64,000 bases of DNA from Maridesulfovibrio zosterae DSM 11974 (GTDB lineage: Bacteria > Desulfobacterota > Desulfovibrionia > Desulfovibrionales > Desulfovibrionaceae), in NCBI RefSeq assembly GCF_000425265.1, contig NZ_AUDC01000012.1, positions 62,001-126,000 on the forward strand, read 5' to 3'. Every line of letters starts with the position of its first letter. Position 1 is the stretch's first letter. The translations under genes were made by a program, and so were the position numbers. The notes below the pieces were generated by a model. The model saw only the letters and a program-made list of their open reading frames with translations. It was not told the DNA's origin and ran no database searches. Below, piece after piece: positions 8,768 through 17,171 of the stretch.

Positions 8768-9463
8768 ATGGTGCCCAGACATTTAGCCGTTATAATGGAC
8801 GGAAATGGGAGGTGGGCAAAGGCTCGCGGTCTTTCAAGAAGCGAAGGGCACAAAGCCGGAACAGAAGCAGCAAAAGCAATTGTAACTAAATGCCGAAAAC
8901 TAGGCATTAAGCATCTGACTCTTTACACCTTTTCAAAGGAAAACTGGGCCAGACCAAAGGATGAGATTGCAACGCTCTTCAACCTGCTGACAATCTTTCT
9001 GAAGAAAGAATTGTCCAGCCTGCGCGAGCAGGATATACGCCTTAAAATTCTAGGAGAACTCTCAGAGTTCCCCTTCGGCGTAAAACAGGTTGTAGCCCAC
9101 ACCATCAAAAAGACTGAGAATTGCAGATCCATGACCCTTAATCTTGCCTTGAACTATTCAGGGCGTGATGAACTGGTGCGAGCCTGCAAAAAAATGATTT
9201 CTCAAGGAATCAGTGAAAATGAAATCAACGAGGAAAACCTGTCCGACTACTTATATACAGCTGGACAACCTGACCCCGACTTGATTATCCGTACCAGTGG
9301 CGAGCAGAGGCTTTCAAACTATCTGCTCTATCAGGCTGCATATTCGGAACTATATTTCACTGATGTATTCTGGCCCGACTTCACCCCCGAAGAACTGGAC
9401 AAAGCTTTGGCAGACTATGCCGGACGCCAGCGCCGCTTCGGAAAGACAGGCGATCAGATATAA
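8768..9463 (+). CDS. uppS: Undecaprenyl diphosphate synthase (cis-prenyltransferase)
   Basis: Condenses isopentenyl diphosphate onto farnesyl diphosphate to form the C55 lipid carrier for peptidoglycan and O-antigen. 231 residues. The signature MDGNGRWA (10-17) holds the catalytic Asp11; the C-terminal RTSGEQRLSNYLLYQAAYSE and FWPDF are also diagnostic. It follows frr by 4 bases. In most relatives cdsA and dxr come next; here a strong terminator and a block of about 7.5 kb intervene. Confidence 0.96.
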   Translation: MVPRHLAVIMDGNGRWAKARGLSRSEGHKAGTEAAKAIVTKCRKLGIKHLTLYTFSKENWARPKDEIATLFNLLTIFLKKELSSLREQDIRLKILGELSEFPFGVKQVVAHTIKKTENCRSMTLNLALNYSGRDELVRACKKMISQGISENEINEENLSDYLYTAGQPDPDLIIRTSGEQRLSNYLLYQAAYSELYFTDVFWPDFTPEELDKALADYAGRQRRFGKTGDQI

Positions 9464-9480
9464 TATTGAAGCAACACCAA

Positions 9481-9515
9481 AATCCCCGTGAAGATTTTCT
9501 CCACGGGGATTTTTC
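9481..9515 (+). terminator. Terminator of pyrH-frr-uppS
   Basis: A 10-bp stem AATCCCCGTG/CACGGGGATT (9481-9490 with 9502-9511) followed by T residues, 17 bases after the uppS stop. Confidence 0.92.
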
Positions 9516-9674
9516 TATTTTAAACGACAATACCAAAAAATTAACACATTAACCTCCGGGCTCATAGTCTTCGTTATATAGAACGTCTATTCGCGGAAGA
9601 CCTCCCAACAACGAATGAAAGTCTCTTCACCTTAGACCATCCTAACAGTTATCATAACCCACTACATTACTTGC

Positions 9675-10580
9675 TTAAACTTCAGATGATGGCGGTTCTT
9701 GATCCTTCATCATTCTGTCAATTGCTTTCTGCGCTCTTGAATTAACTGCGGCATATGCTTGTTCTGCAAGCATTCCAGCAGCAAAACCTAAAATATAAAG
9801 GGGCTCGACCCGCAAATTTTCTATTGAAGATGTCGACAAAAATGAATGTGTAAGCAGATCCAGCAAAAACACAGCCATAGCCAGAAACATCCCGAGTATA
9901 GGTCTGAAAAGATATTGGGCATAACTGGTATTCGTTATAGGATCCAAAAAATCTTTAATCAAAAACACCAGACTCCCGAATGCACCGAGTACCAGCATAA
10001 AGAAAAAAGTATCTATAAGTTTGTTCTGTTTCTCTATCTTGTGATTATCATTTCTTTTGTAATCGATCCAGTTAAGTGCAATTTCCGGTAGTTTTAAGGA
10101 GCCCTGATTATTCTCTTCTAGTTCTAAAAAAGCTGACGGCAATATTTCTCTTTTGATACCACTAGTTTTAGGATCAATATTTTCATTTTGAACAATTGCT
10201 TTAAGATGCTCGTCAACAACATCAAAAAGTGGAAAATATAATGAATCTAACTTTTCTATCGGGTATCCTTTTTTAACTTCAGCTTTTCCCACATCAGCCC
10301 AACCAGGGCGAACAATATTTAACACAGCAGCAATAATTGAAAAAGGTGTATACGTATCATCTGCATATGCAACAAGATATTCCCATCCAGTCTCGGGATT
10401 ACTTATGGTAGAGTCAGAATTATCTGCATCGGCCGATATTAATTTCCAACTGCATTGAGTGGAAACTGCTCCAAGAATTTCGTCCCCTTTCTCAGAAGCC
10501 GCAAGAGAAGCCAGAATCAACAAGACTACTATCCAACCTATTAGTAATGTTCCTTTAATTATGCTATCTAAAATAATCAT
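9675..10580 (-). CDS. Membrane protein of unknown function
   Basis: No family recognised. The 301 residues begin with a membrane segment (about 4-26, rich in Ile, Leu and Val), then a soluble stretch of about 160 residues with scattered acidic groups, then two clear membrane segments (about 190-210 and 225-250) and a weaker hydrophobic stretch near 262-280; the last 20 residues are charged. The start has an AGGGGGA ribosome binding site about 8 bases before ATG. It is transcribed away from the neighbouring exported-protein operon, from which 371 AT-rich bases separate it. Its place between uppS and cdsA marks it as part of the accessory block; a link with the divergent operon is only inference. 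Confidence 0.75.
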   Translation of the reverse strand: MIILDSIIKGTLLIGWIVVLLILASLAASEKGDEILGAVSTQCSWKLISADADNSDSTISNPETGWEYLVAYADDTYTPFSIIAAVLNIVRPGWADVGKAEVKKGYPIEKLDSLYFPLFDVVDEHLKAIVQNENIDPKTSGIKREILPSAFLELEENNQGSLKLPEIALNWIDYKRNDNHKIEKQNKLIDTFFFMLVLGAFGSLVFLIKDFLDPITNTSYAQYLFRPILGMFLAMAVFLLDLLTHSFLSTSSIENLRVEPLYILGFAAGMLAEQAYAAVNSRAQKAIDRMMKDQEPPSSEV

Positions 10581-10951
10581 GAAAACATCCCCCTTTTTAA
10601 CACGGCCATATGTTTTCTAAGACTCCACCAATTTACATAAATTATACTACCAATAAACATACTGTAATACATCTATGACTAAATTCATAATTTAAATATT
10701 TTTCATCCCCTATCTCAACACAGTATAGGAATGTATACTAATATCCTTAAAATATTGCTAATCCCCTATGAGTTATATTTTCCCATCCTGTATTTTCATA
10801 CGTTATCTTTTTTATCAAAAAAACCAGTTAAAACACTTTATAATGGCAACAAAATGTGCAATAGCTTCCGATTAGGGAAAATAACTGTAACCCCATGATT
10901 TCAATTTTTCATGGATATTGGTTTGCTTACATGAGAACAGGGAGGTATTTC
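10581..10951. other. AT-rich divergent intergenic region with a likely promoter
   Basis: No gene seen. On the plus strand a perfect TATAAT at 10839-10844, with only a poor -35 element, lies about 108 bases before the lipoprotein start at 10952. The region presumably also holds the promoter of the minus-strand membrane protein gene. Confidence 0.45.
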
Positions 10952-12721
10952 ATGTCTTCAAGAATATGGTGCTGGCTGGCAATTATATTATCTATTTTTA
11001 TTACAGCTTGCATACCACAGGCACATCCACGCAATCAGGCTCCGGTACAAACTGCCGTCAGAACTGAAACAGAAGTTATAACGCCTGTTGTAACAGGTAA
11101 ATCAACTCTTCTTCTGAATGTCAGAGAAAAAGCTTCATCCAAGACCGCAGTAATTGATAAGCTCCCAAAAAACACACAGGTTGAGCTTTTAGATAAAAGC
11201 GGCAGCTGGTATAAAGTAAAACGCACCGACGGTTCCGGTAAAACCGGATTTGTATTTTATAAATATATCACGCTTGATTTCGGTAACTATCTGGGAACAA
11301 GGGGCAGAAATAAAAAACTTGCCGTAATTCACGATACTCCAAGCTCTAAAAGTAAGACAGCACTTAAAATTTCACCTCAGACAACTTTCGATATCATCGG
11401 TTACGAAAATGGTTTTTATAAAGTACATGGTGATTCTTTTGAAGGATATGTTCTGTCTGAACTCTGCGTCGCCGACCCATCTTCGCCCATTGCTAAAACT
11501 AATACAGTTACAATCAAATCCACGATAAGTGATGACAAAGTAAAAATTACCAAAAAAACCGGGAAGAAATCTGTTCACGGGGGCAAAAAAAGTGCTGGGA
11601 ATGATGCCGTTGCAGCAATATTCGGCAGTTTCTTTGGAGTTAAACAAGCTACACCTGAGCAGAAAAAACAGGCTGAAAAGTTAACTGCAGAGCATCAAAA
11701 GAAAGCAGAAGCCAGCAATGGTAATTTTTTTGATAACCTTGTCAAAGGATTAGATAATGCGAGCAAGGCTCAGGGTAATAATCCTAACAGTCTTGACAGT
11801 ATTCTCAAAAAACTTGACCAAAGCAAAGAACTAGCTGCGCAAACAATTGAAATAAGAGAAAAAATGCTCAAGGCTCTTAATGAAACAAAAGCTTTGCAGG
11901 GACTGGTTGGAGCAACTATCGCTGCCATGAATAATGATTACAAAACAGCTACGGACACAGCACAAGGTGTATGCTCAACAGGGATGAAAAAAATCTCTAT
12001 CAAAGCATTCATTAAAGACCTTTCCTATGAGCCGACAACCTCTATTGAACAAGCATCTGTAAAAATTGCAGAAAATGGAAAAAGGCTCAAGGCCCTGGAA
12101 TCTAAAATTAAATCTGAAGCTAACACCTTTTCTAAACTTAAGGAAAAACAGCTTACAAATATTGATGCCGTTATCAGCACCTTTTCTAACAATATCCATG
12201 CATCCAACGCATTATATGACATGAGCATGGACAAATCATCCAACGTAATCGGTAACATAGATAGTGCCATGGCTGCCTATGACGAAAAAGCTGATAAAGT
12301 TGCTGCAGAAGCTGTCCGACAGGCAGCAATTATGACAGAATCAGGACTGATAATCGCTCAGTTAATTGCAAATGCCGCAAGTAATCCCATCTATGGTGTT
12401 GTTGCACTCCCGCAGATCTATAGAGCAGAGGAACAGATTAGAAAATTTGTTACACTTTTCAATGACTTTAATAATGACTACAACTACATTGAAGAAAACT
12501 CCGCACTTATCTCTAAACAGGGTAAAGATATCAGCAAGATCATCATGACTGCACGCCGCAAAAACACCCAGATAACTACTATTCTTGAAAGATACTTCCA
12601 GAAAAAGATGGAACTGAGCAGCAGACTTAAAAAGAGACTCGCAAGTCAAGCAGAAGAAGGTTATAAGGAAGTAGAAAAGAAGGCTGAATCAGTTGCGATT
12701 GAAGAAGCCGAACTCGATTAA
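10952..12721 (+). CDS. Lipoprotein with two SH3-like domains and a long coiled-coil region
   Basis: 589 residues from the ATG at 10952, chosen because GGGAGG lies 7 bases upstream and because it places a lipoprotein signal at the very N-terminus (hydrophobic 6-17, lipobox ITAC with Cys20); a longer frame to 10895 lacks these. Residues about 50-108 form a bacterial SH3 domain (TLLLNVREKAS, SGSWYKVK, GFVFYKYI); residues about 120-172 look like a second, divergent one (GFYKVHG, EGYVLSEL). SH3 domains of this kind often bind peptidoglycan. From about 235 to the end the protein is helical and rich in Ala, Lys, Glu and Gln, with a more hydrophobic patch near 465-495. It is probably a periplasm-facing lipoprotein with an elongated stalk. 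It is the first gene of a four-gene run; function unknown. Confidence 0.82.
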   Translation: MSSRIWCWLAIILSIFITACIPQAHPRNQAPVQTAVRTETEVITPVVTGKSTLLLNVREKASSKTAVIDKLPKNTQVELLDKSGSWYKVKRTDGSGKTGFVFYKYITLDFGNYLGTRGRNKKLAVIHDTPSSKSKTALKISPQTTFDIIGYENGFYKVHGDSFEGYVLSELCVADPSSPIAKTNTVTIKSTISDDKVKITKKTGKKSVHGGKKSAGNDAVAAIFGSFFGVKQATPEQKKQAEKLTAEHQKKAEASNGNFFDNLVKGLDNASKAQGNNPNSLDSILKKLDQSKELAAQTIEIREKMLKALNETKALQGLVGATIAAMNNDYKTATDTAQGVCSTGMKKISIKAFIKDLSYEPTTSIEQASVKIAENGKRLKALESKIKSEANTFSKLKEKQLTNIDAVISTFSNNIHASNALYDMSMDKSSNVIGNIDSAMAAYDEKADKVAAEAVRQAAIMTESGLIIAQLIANAASNPIYGVVALPQIYRAEEQIRKFVTLFNDFNNDYNYIEENSALISKQGKDISKIIMTARRKNTQITTILERYFQKKMELSSRLKKRLASQAEEGYKEVEKKAESVAIEEAELD

Positions 12722-12742
12722 TTAGTTCTTTAGGAGAAAATA

Positions 12743-12961
12743 ATGAATAAAATAAAATTGATTGCTCTATGCATGGCACTGCTGTTTATTCTTGGTGGTG
12801 CTGGTTGCGGTTTCAAAAATGCAGAATCAGCCAAGTCATCAATGCAGGATGTTAACCAGTGCGCTGAAGGCCTTAAAGATGACAGCCAGTCTTCCAAAGA
12901 AAAGACTGAAAAAATAAAAGAAACAGAAGCCCAGAACTCTACTCAGGGCTACCAGTGGTAA
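12743..12961 (+). CDS. Small lipoprotein of unknown function
   Basis: 72 residues: a basic start (MNKIKL), a hydrophobic stretch (6-18) and a lipobox-like GAGC with Cys22, followed by a 50-residue hydrophilic tail rich in Ser, Lys, Glu and Gln. Position -3 of the lipobox is Gly rather than the usual Leu or Val, so lipidation is likely but not certain. An AGGAGA ribosome binding site precedes ATG. It sits 21 bases after the SH3 lipoprotein gene and 4 bases before the next gene, so it is surely co-transcribed. Small lipoproteins of this form often partner or tether a larger envelope protein; that is inference. Confidence 0.75.
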   Translation: MNKIKLIALCMALLFILGGAGCGFKNAESAKSSMQDVNQCAEGLKDDSQSSKEKTEKIKETEAQNSTQGYQW

Positions 12962-12965
12962 AACT

Positions 12966-14081
12966 ATGCTCAGCCGACTCAGTATAGTTTTAATTCTGCT
13001 TTCAGCAATCCTTTGTTCATCCTATGCAGAAGCACGGGAGCTTTATATTATTCAATCAGCCATAGGCAAGGTTAGAAATAAAGAAAAGGACAGACACAAA
13101 GCAGAGCTTGAAGTTATATTGAAAGACAAGGAATTCAAAAAAGCACTCCGTAAAGGAGTGCTTGGATTCCTGAAAAGAGCTGCTGCTAAGAATGACGAAG
13201 TAAGCATAAAACGAGCTGGATTTAATACAAAATTTGATCCTTCAGCAATTCTGGTCCCCCTGCTCTTTGTAGATAATGTAATATCATTTGTTGACGAATT
13301 CGGATCAGGAGATGATATTCTGTACAAAGGCAGTGTATACATCGGTCTCAATTTTCTGCTTTTTCAAGCTGAAAAAGAATCTTTAGTATACTCCGTGCCA
13401 ATGCTCATTTCTGTACCATATCTGGATAAGACAAAGAATTTCAGCCTTGATCCTCTTTCCGGACAGATCAGAGCTGCAATTGTAGGGTTCTTTACTGACA
13501 AAAAAAGACTTAAGCCAAACGCACAGGACGAACTTGGTAACTGCCTTGCTGATTTCGAGCACCTGTTCTCAAGTAAGACCTGCGAAATAAAAGATATTAC
13601 CTTGTCTAAAGGAACAATCAAACGAATTCAGAATACAAAACAATACATATCCCTTGCTCATATGCTGGCAGCGCAGGCTCTATCTGAAGAAAACCTCGTA
13701 TTGCCTGCCAAAACCAGATTTCCTGCTATCCGCAAAGCACTTCACGCCGCAGTTTCTATGTTTGGCGTCACTTTCCAGCAGGGAACCGATAAATCTGGAT
13801 TTATGGAAAAAGACAATGTATACCAGACAAGTATGCGCATGCCTAAGCCGGAAACGGAATACACCCTGACCATTAAAACAGGAACTAAGGATAACGATCT
13901 CGGTCCCTATATAGAACGCAATTACACGACGGCTGCTATCCTTCAGGGTGGTGGAGAGATCATAAAATGTATCAAAGCAGTTGATGCAACCATTGCCAAA
14001 AGACACAGCACTGTTTCTGATGTTCACTTTTACAACAGCCTGATCAATGCGTTAGCAGATCTGGATGGGTGCAGAAGATAA
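12966..14081 (+). CDS. Secreted protein of unknown function
   Basis: 371 residues with an N-terminal signal peptide (hydrophobic 5-18, likely cleavage after YAEA near residue 23). No family recognised. The mature part has a lysine-rich helical segment (about 35-75), a mixed alpha/beta middle including a hydrophobic strand run (about 118-150), and Cys residues (near 194, 204, 332 and 368) that could form disulphides in the periplasm. It starts 4 bases after the small lipoprotein gene. There is no membrane anchor after the signal, so it should be periplasmic or outer-membrane associated. Confidence 0.75.
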   Translation: MLSRLSIVLILLSAILCSSYAEARELYIIQSAIGKVRNKEKDRHKAELEVILKDKEFKKALRKGVLGFLKRAAAKNDEVSIKRAGFNTKFDPSAILVPLLFVDNVISFVDEFGSGDDILYKGSVYIGLNFLLFQAEKESLVYSVPMLISVPYLDKTKNFSLDPLSGQIRAAIVGFFTDKKRLKPNAQDELGNCLADFEHLFSSKTCEIKDITLSKGTIKRIQNTKQYISLAHMLAAQALSEENLVLPAKTRFPAIRKALHAAVSMFGVTFQQGTDKSGFMEKDNVYQTSMRMPKPETEYTLTIKTGTKDNDLGPYIERNYTTAAILQGGGEIIKCIKAVDATIAKRHSTVSDVHFYNSLINALADLDGCRR

Positions 14082-14102
14082 TTAACTGCCAAGGAGTAAA
14101 CC

Positions 14103-14744
14103 ATGAGCAAAGTTAAATTCACCATGTCGTCTTTGTTAAGCATTTTGCTTGTGGCTGTTTTCGTAAGCACTGGATTTTGCGGAGGTAAAGACGGGTACAA
14201 AATTTATAATAAGACAGGAAAACCAACTATTGTCTTTGCTTTAATCCCAAGAATTAAAGGCGAAAATTTCACCCAGCAGGAATGTGAAAATCTTACTCGC
14301 AATCTGAATAAATCTCTACAGCAGGAATTCAACGAAGCAGGATTTGAAACTCATCGTGATAACGCAATTACCGGTTTCCTGCTTGATGCATGTAAACAGT
14401 CCTATGCAACATCACAGCAGACTGTCGCCGAAAACGAAATCATCGCCATTGCCCGTGATGATGCTATTGACTACGTAGTCATAGGTATGTCCGAAGTAGA
14501 AATCGAATATGATGAAGATTACGAGCAATATAGTGCTCTAGTTGATATCAATGGAGATTTTCTAGGAGTTGAATCTGATCCTCCGAAGTCATATGCACTC
14601 AACCTCACTGGCGAGTACATGCATCCTAAAAAGGACCGACTGATCAAACTGGCCATTATCGATATTTCACGCAAAATTGCCAGACTGAGGACTATTGATA
14701 CCGTCCTAAAACACTGGGATCACAACAATAAACGTAAAAAATAA
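14103..14744 (+). CDS. Secreted protein, possible CsgG/FlgT/LPP20-like alpha/beta domain
   Basis: 213 residues with a signal peptide (hydrophobic 9-23, ending FVSTGFCGG). The mature part reads as strand-helix-strand: a core strand PTIVFALIPRI, a helix with NLNKSLQQEFNEAGFE, a helix ENEIIAIARDDA, the strand IDYVVIGMSEVEIEY and a strand SALVDINGDF. This order, with a degenerate 'DYVVIG' strand after a helix, recalls the small domains in CsgG, FlgT and LPP20-type envelope proteins; this is fold-level resemblance judged by eye. The ribosome binding site AAGGAG precedes ATG. It is the last gene of the run, followed by an 18-bp terminator hairpin. Confidence 0.75.
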   Translation: MSKVKFTMSSLLSILLVAVFVSTGFCGGKDGYKIYNKTGKPTIVFALIPRIKGENFTQQECENLTRNLNKSLQQEFNEAGFETHRDNAITGFLLDACKQSYATSQQTVAENEIIAIARDDAIDYVVIGMSEVEIEYDEDYEQYSALVDINGDFLGVESDPPKSYALNLTGEYMHPKKDRLIKLAIIDISRKIARLRTIDTVLKHWDHNNKRKK

Positions 14745-14852
14745 AACTAAGTCTTCAATGACTTGTCCCTTTTCAGAAAAGAACTCAAGACTTCCGAAAA
14801 CTTTTAATAATTTTCATCTGTAGTTTACTGTTACAATTACCTTCCTGAAAAG

Positions 14853-14900
14853 AATAAAAATGGTAGATACTTAAATGAGTATCTACCATTTTTATTTATT
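14853..14900. terminator. Bidirectional terminator, perfect 18-bp inverted repeat
   Basis: 14853-14870 pairs perfectly with 14879-14896 (core TGGTAGATAC/GTATCTACCA, 8-base loop), flanked by A-rich and T-rich arms. It lies between the convergent exported-protein operon and the HD-GYP gene and can end both transcripts. Confidence 0.92.
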
Positions 14901-14967
14901 ATAGATAAAGAAAAGATATTCTGAGCAAGACGTATTCTTATGGGAGAAAAAATATCGTAAGATAGAC

Positions 14968-16707
14968 TTACTCTTCAAATTGTGAAGGGTCTAATTCCCT
15001 TTTGGCATATTCCATATACAATCCAGATTCAATGAAAAGACTGCAAACATCGGGATCAATGTGACGATCCTTAACCATGAATCCAAGTATTTTGATTGCC
15101 TGCGCCAGTTTCATAGGTTCCTTATACGGCCTGTCTTTGGCTGTAAGAGCTTCAAAGATATCAGCCACAGCCATAATTCGGGCCTGAAGCGGAAGTTCCT
15201 TTTCAGTAAGCCCTTTAGGATACCCGGACCCATCAAGCTTTTCATGATGACCGGATGCGTATTCCGGCACACGGGAAAGACGCTTTGGAAACGGCAATCT
15301 GTTAAGCATTTCAAGAGTAATCTGAGCATGACTTTCAATAACTTTACGTTCTTCTGCGGTAAGTGTTCCCTTGCGGATACAGAGATTTTTAACTTCATCT
15401 TCAGTAAGCCAGTTGAATGTTTCCCCCCCGCTTTCGTAAGTACGCGCTGCAATTTCTTCAACTCTTGCAATACGCTCATCGGACATAAATTCTTTAGGGA
15501 CATTGCAGGAAAGAATAAACTGCCGATCATCTTCGGCCCTTTCCATTTTAACAGCATAATGCATCTCAATTTTAGAAATCTGCTCAGCATCCGCACCTAC
15601 TGCCATTGCTGCAATAGTTTCTTCAAGCTGTTTGTTCTTAATCGTTTCAAAAATAAGCCTGAATCTGACATCAACCAACTCGCACCGGTCAAAAATAGTT
15701 TCAAGCTTTGTAGATTTATCGACAACATGCTCAGGGATAGAAATTTTACCCACATCGTGCATCCAGGCTGCGAGCTTTAACTCCTCAAGCTCATCTTCGG
15801 CAAACTCCACATCAGCATATATCCCTTCGGTAGTTAAATTAACCTTATCGGCAATCATCATCGTAAGAGTCACAACTCGTTCGATATGCCCGTTGGTATA
15901 TGGAGATTTAGCATCAATTGCAGCAGCAATACTCTGGATAACAGAATAAAGCAGATCTTTAAGACCTTGAATCAGCTGCGTGTTAGTCAGGGCAATAGCT
16001 GCCTGTGAAGCAAGTGAACCGACAATGTCCACAATATTATCAGAAAATTCTATAATTTCACCATTGTCACCAACGGCATTCAACAACTGCAAGACCCCTA
16101 TAATATCCTGCTCATGATTCTTAAGGGCCAGCACCAGCATGGATTTTGAACGATATCCAGTAGCTGCGTCATACTTTCGGGGTCCGGTAAAATCAAATCC
16201 ATCTGCTTCGTATACATCAGCAATATTGACGGTTTCACCGGTCAGTGCACAGTATGAAGAAACATTTGACTTATTTGGTTTGTTTCCTGCTGAGTATAGC
16301 GGTACAGGAGGAAGGCTGATTTCATTACCACTACTTCCCCCCATACGCACTTTCATGGTGTCATTCTGTAGAATAGAAAAATTAAGCTTCCGGCTATCCT
16401 TATCTACTATATATAAAGTTCCCGCATCGGCCTTGGTAAGAACCCGGGCTTCATCAACTATCATTTCCAAGAGTCTCTCCACCCGAGTTTCCCCGGACAG
16501 AGCTAATCCGATCTCGGTAAGGCGGTCCACAAGACTCGCTTGAACACCTATTAAGTCTGCAAACATTGCTTTAATCGGACAGGACAAACTTTCAATAGCT
16601 CTGCGACATCCGGCTTTACCGGACTTAATGATAGCATCATCAAGAATCTTTTCAATATCAGCAGTACTTGCTGCCGCTAGTTCAGCTATTTTGCTTTGCA
16701 AAATCAT
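14968..16707 (-). CDS. GAF and HD-GYP domain protein (probable cyclic di-GMP phosphodiesterase)
   Basis: Cytoplasmic; no membrane segment seen. From the ATG at 16707 (579 residues) a GAF sensor domain spans about 70-245 and an HD-GYP domain follows. The GYP signature HHEKLDGSGYPKGL and HIERV, HDVGK (HD 317-318, GYP 495-497) are intact, so hydrolysis of c-di-GMP is expected from the family. About 100 residues are inserted between the HD motif and the rest of the domain. The start is uncertain: GGGAGGAC directly precedes this ATG (rather tight), while a TTG start at 16743 would add 12 residues. The gene converges on the exported-protein operon and may be unrelated to it. Confidence 0.88.
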   Translation of the reverse strand: MILQSKIAELAAASTADIEKILDDAIIKSGKAGCRRAIESLSCPIKAMFADLIGVQASLVDRLTEIGLALSGETRVERLLEMIVDEARVLTKADAGTLYIVDKDSRKLNFSILQNDTMKVRMGGSSGNEISLPPVPLYSAGNKPNKSNVSSYCALTGETVNIADVYEADGFDFTGPRKYDAATGYRSKSMLVLALKNHEQDIIGVLQLLNAVGDNGEIIEFSDNIVDIVGSLASQAAIALTNTQLIQGLKDLLYSVIQSIAAAIDAKSPYTNGHIERVVTLTMMIADKVNLTTEGIYADVEFAEDELEELKLAAWMHDVGKISIPEHVVDKSTKLETIFDRCELVDVRFRLIFETIKNKQLEETIAAMAVGADAEQISKIEMHYAVKMERAEDDRQFILSCNVPKEFMSDERIARVEEIAARTYESGGETFNWLTEDEVKNLCIRKGTLTAEERKVIESHAQITLEMLNRLPFPKRLSRVPEYASGHHEKLDGSGYPKGLTEKELPLQARIMAVADIFEALTAKDRPYKEPMKLAQAIKILGFMVKDRHIDPDVCSLFIESGLYMEYAKRELDPSQFEE

Positions 16708-17171
16708 GTCCTCCCAAGACCCGACCCTCAAACTTACTGCCAATTTAACATCATCTTATACAATTTTACAATTAAAATACAGCAAGAGCAAACAATTTCA
16801 ATTAGTTGCTAATTATCTAAAAAAATAATTTCCAATTTTACCTAATGTAAATATAGAAATTAATCCCTTAGTGAAAAAATATTCCGTAATCTAAGAATAG
16901 ACTAAAATATGCCTGAGCAAGCAAGACAAATTTAGTGATAATTATGATAAAACTTATATTTAAAATTAACTTCTTACGACTTGCCCGATAACTATTAATG
17001 AATTATAAAAATGGAGTTTTTTGTCAGTTTAAATTCATTTTATGACTAATAAACTGGTTTTAAGCTTTAATTTCTAGATTTGATAAGCTTAATTTGACTA
17101 CAGACGAATAGTTTTTGGAAGTAGCACCGTATTATTCAGTACATATTTAGGAAATTTTAACCGAGGATTTC
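16708..17171. other. AT-rich intergenic region between the HD-GYP gene and cdsA
   Basis: 464 bases, divergent promoters expected. Nothing codes. Very AT-rich; no box pair stands out clearly enough to name a promoter. Because uppS-cdsA co-transcription is broken, a promoter for cdsA-dxr-rseP-tsaB must lie here or be carried by read-through. Confidence 0.4.

Noticed and set aside
10895-10951. Start of the SH3 lipoprotein at 10895
   Set aside because: The ATG at 10952 has GGGAGG and puts the lipoprotein signal at the N-terminus.
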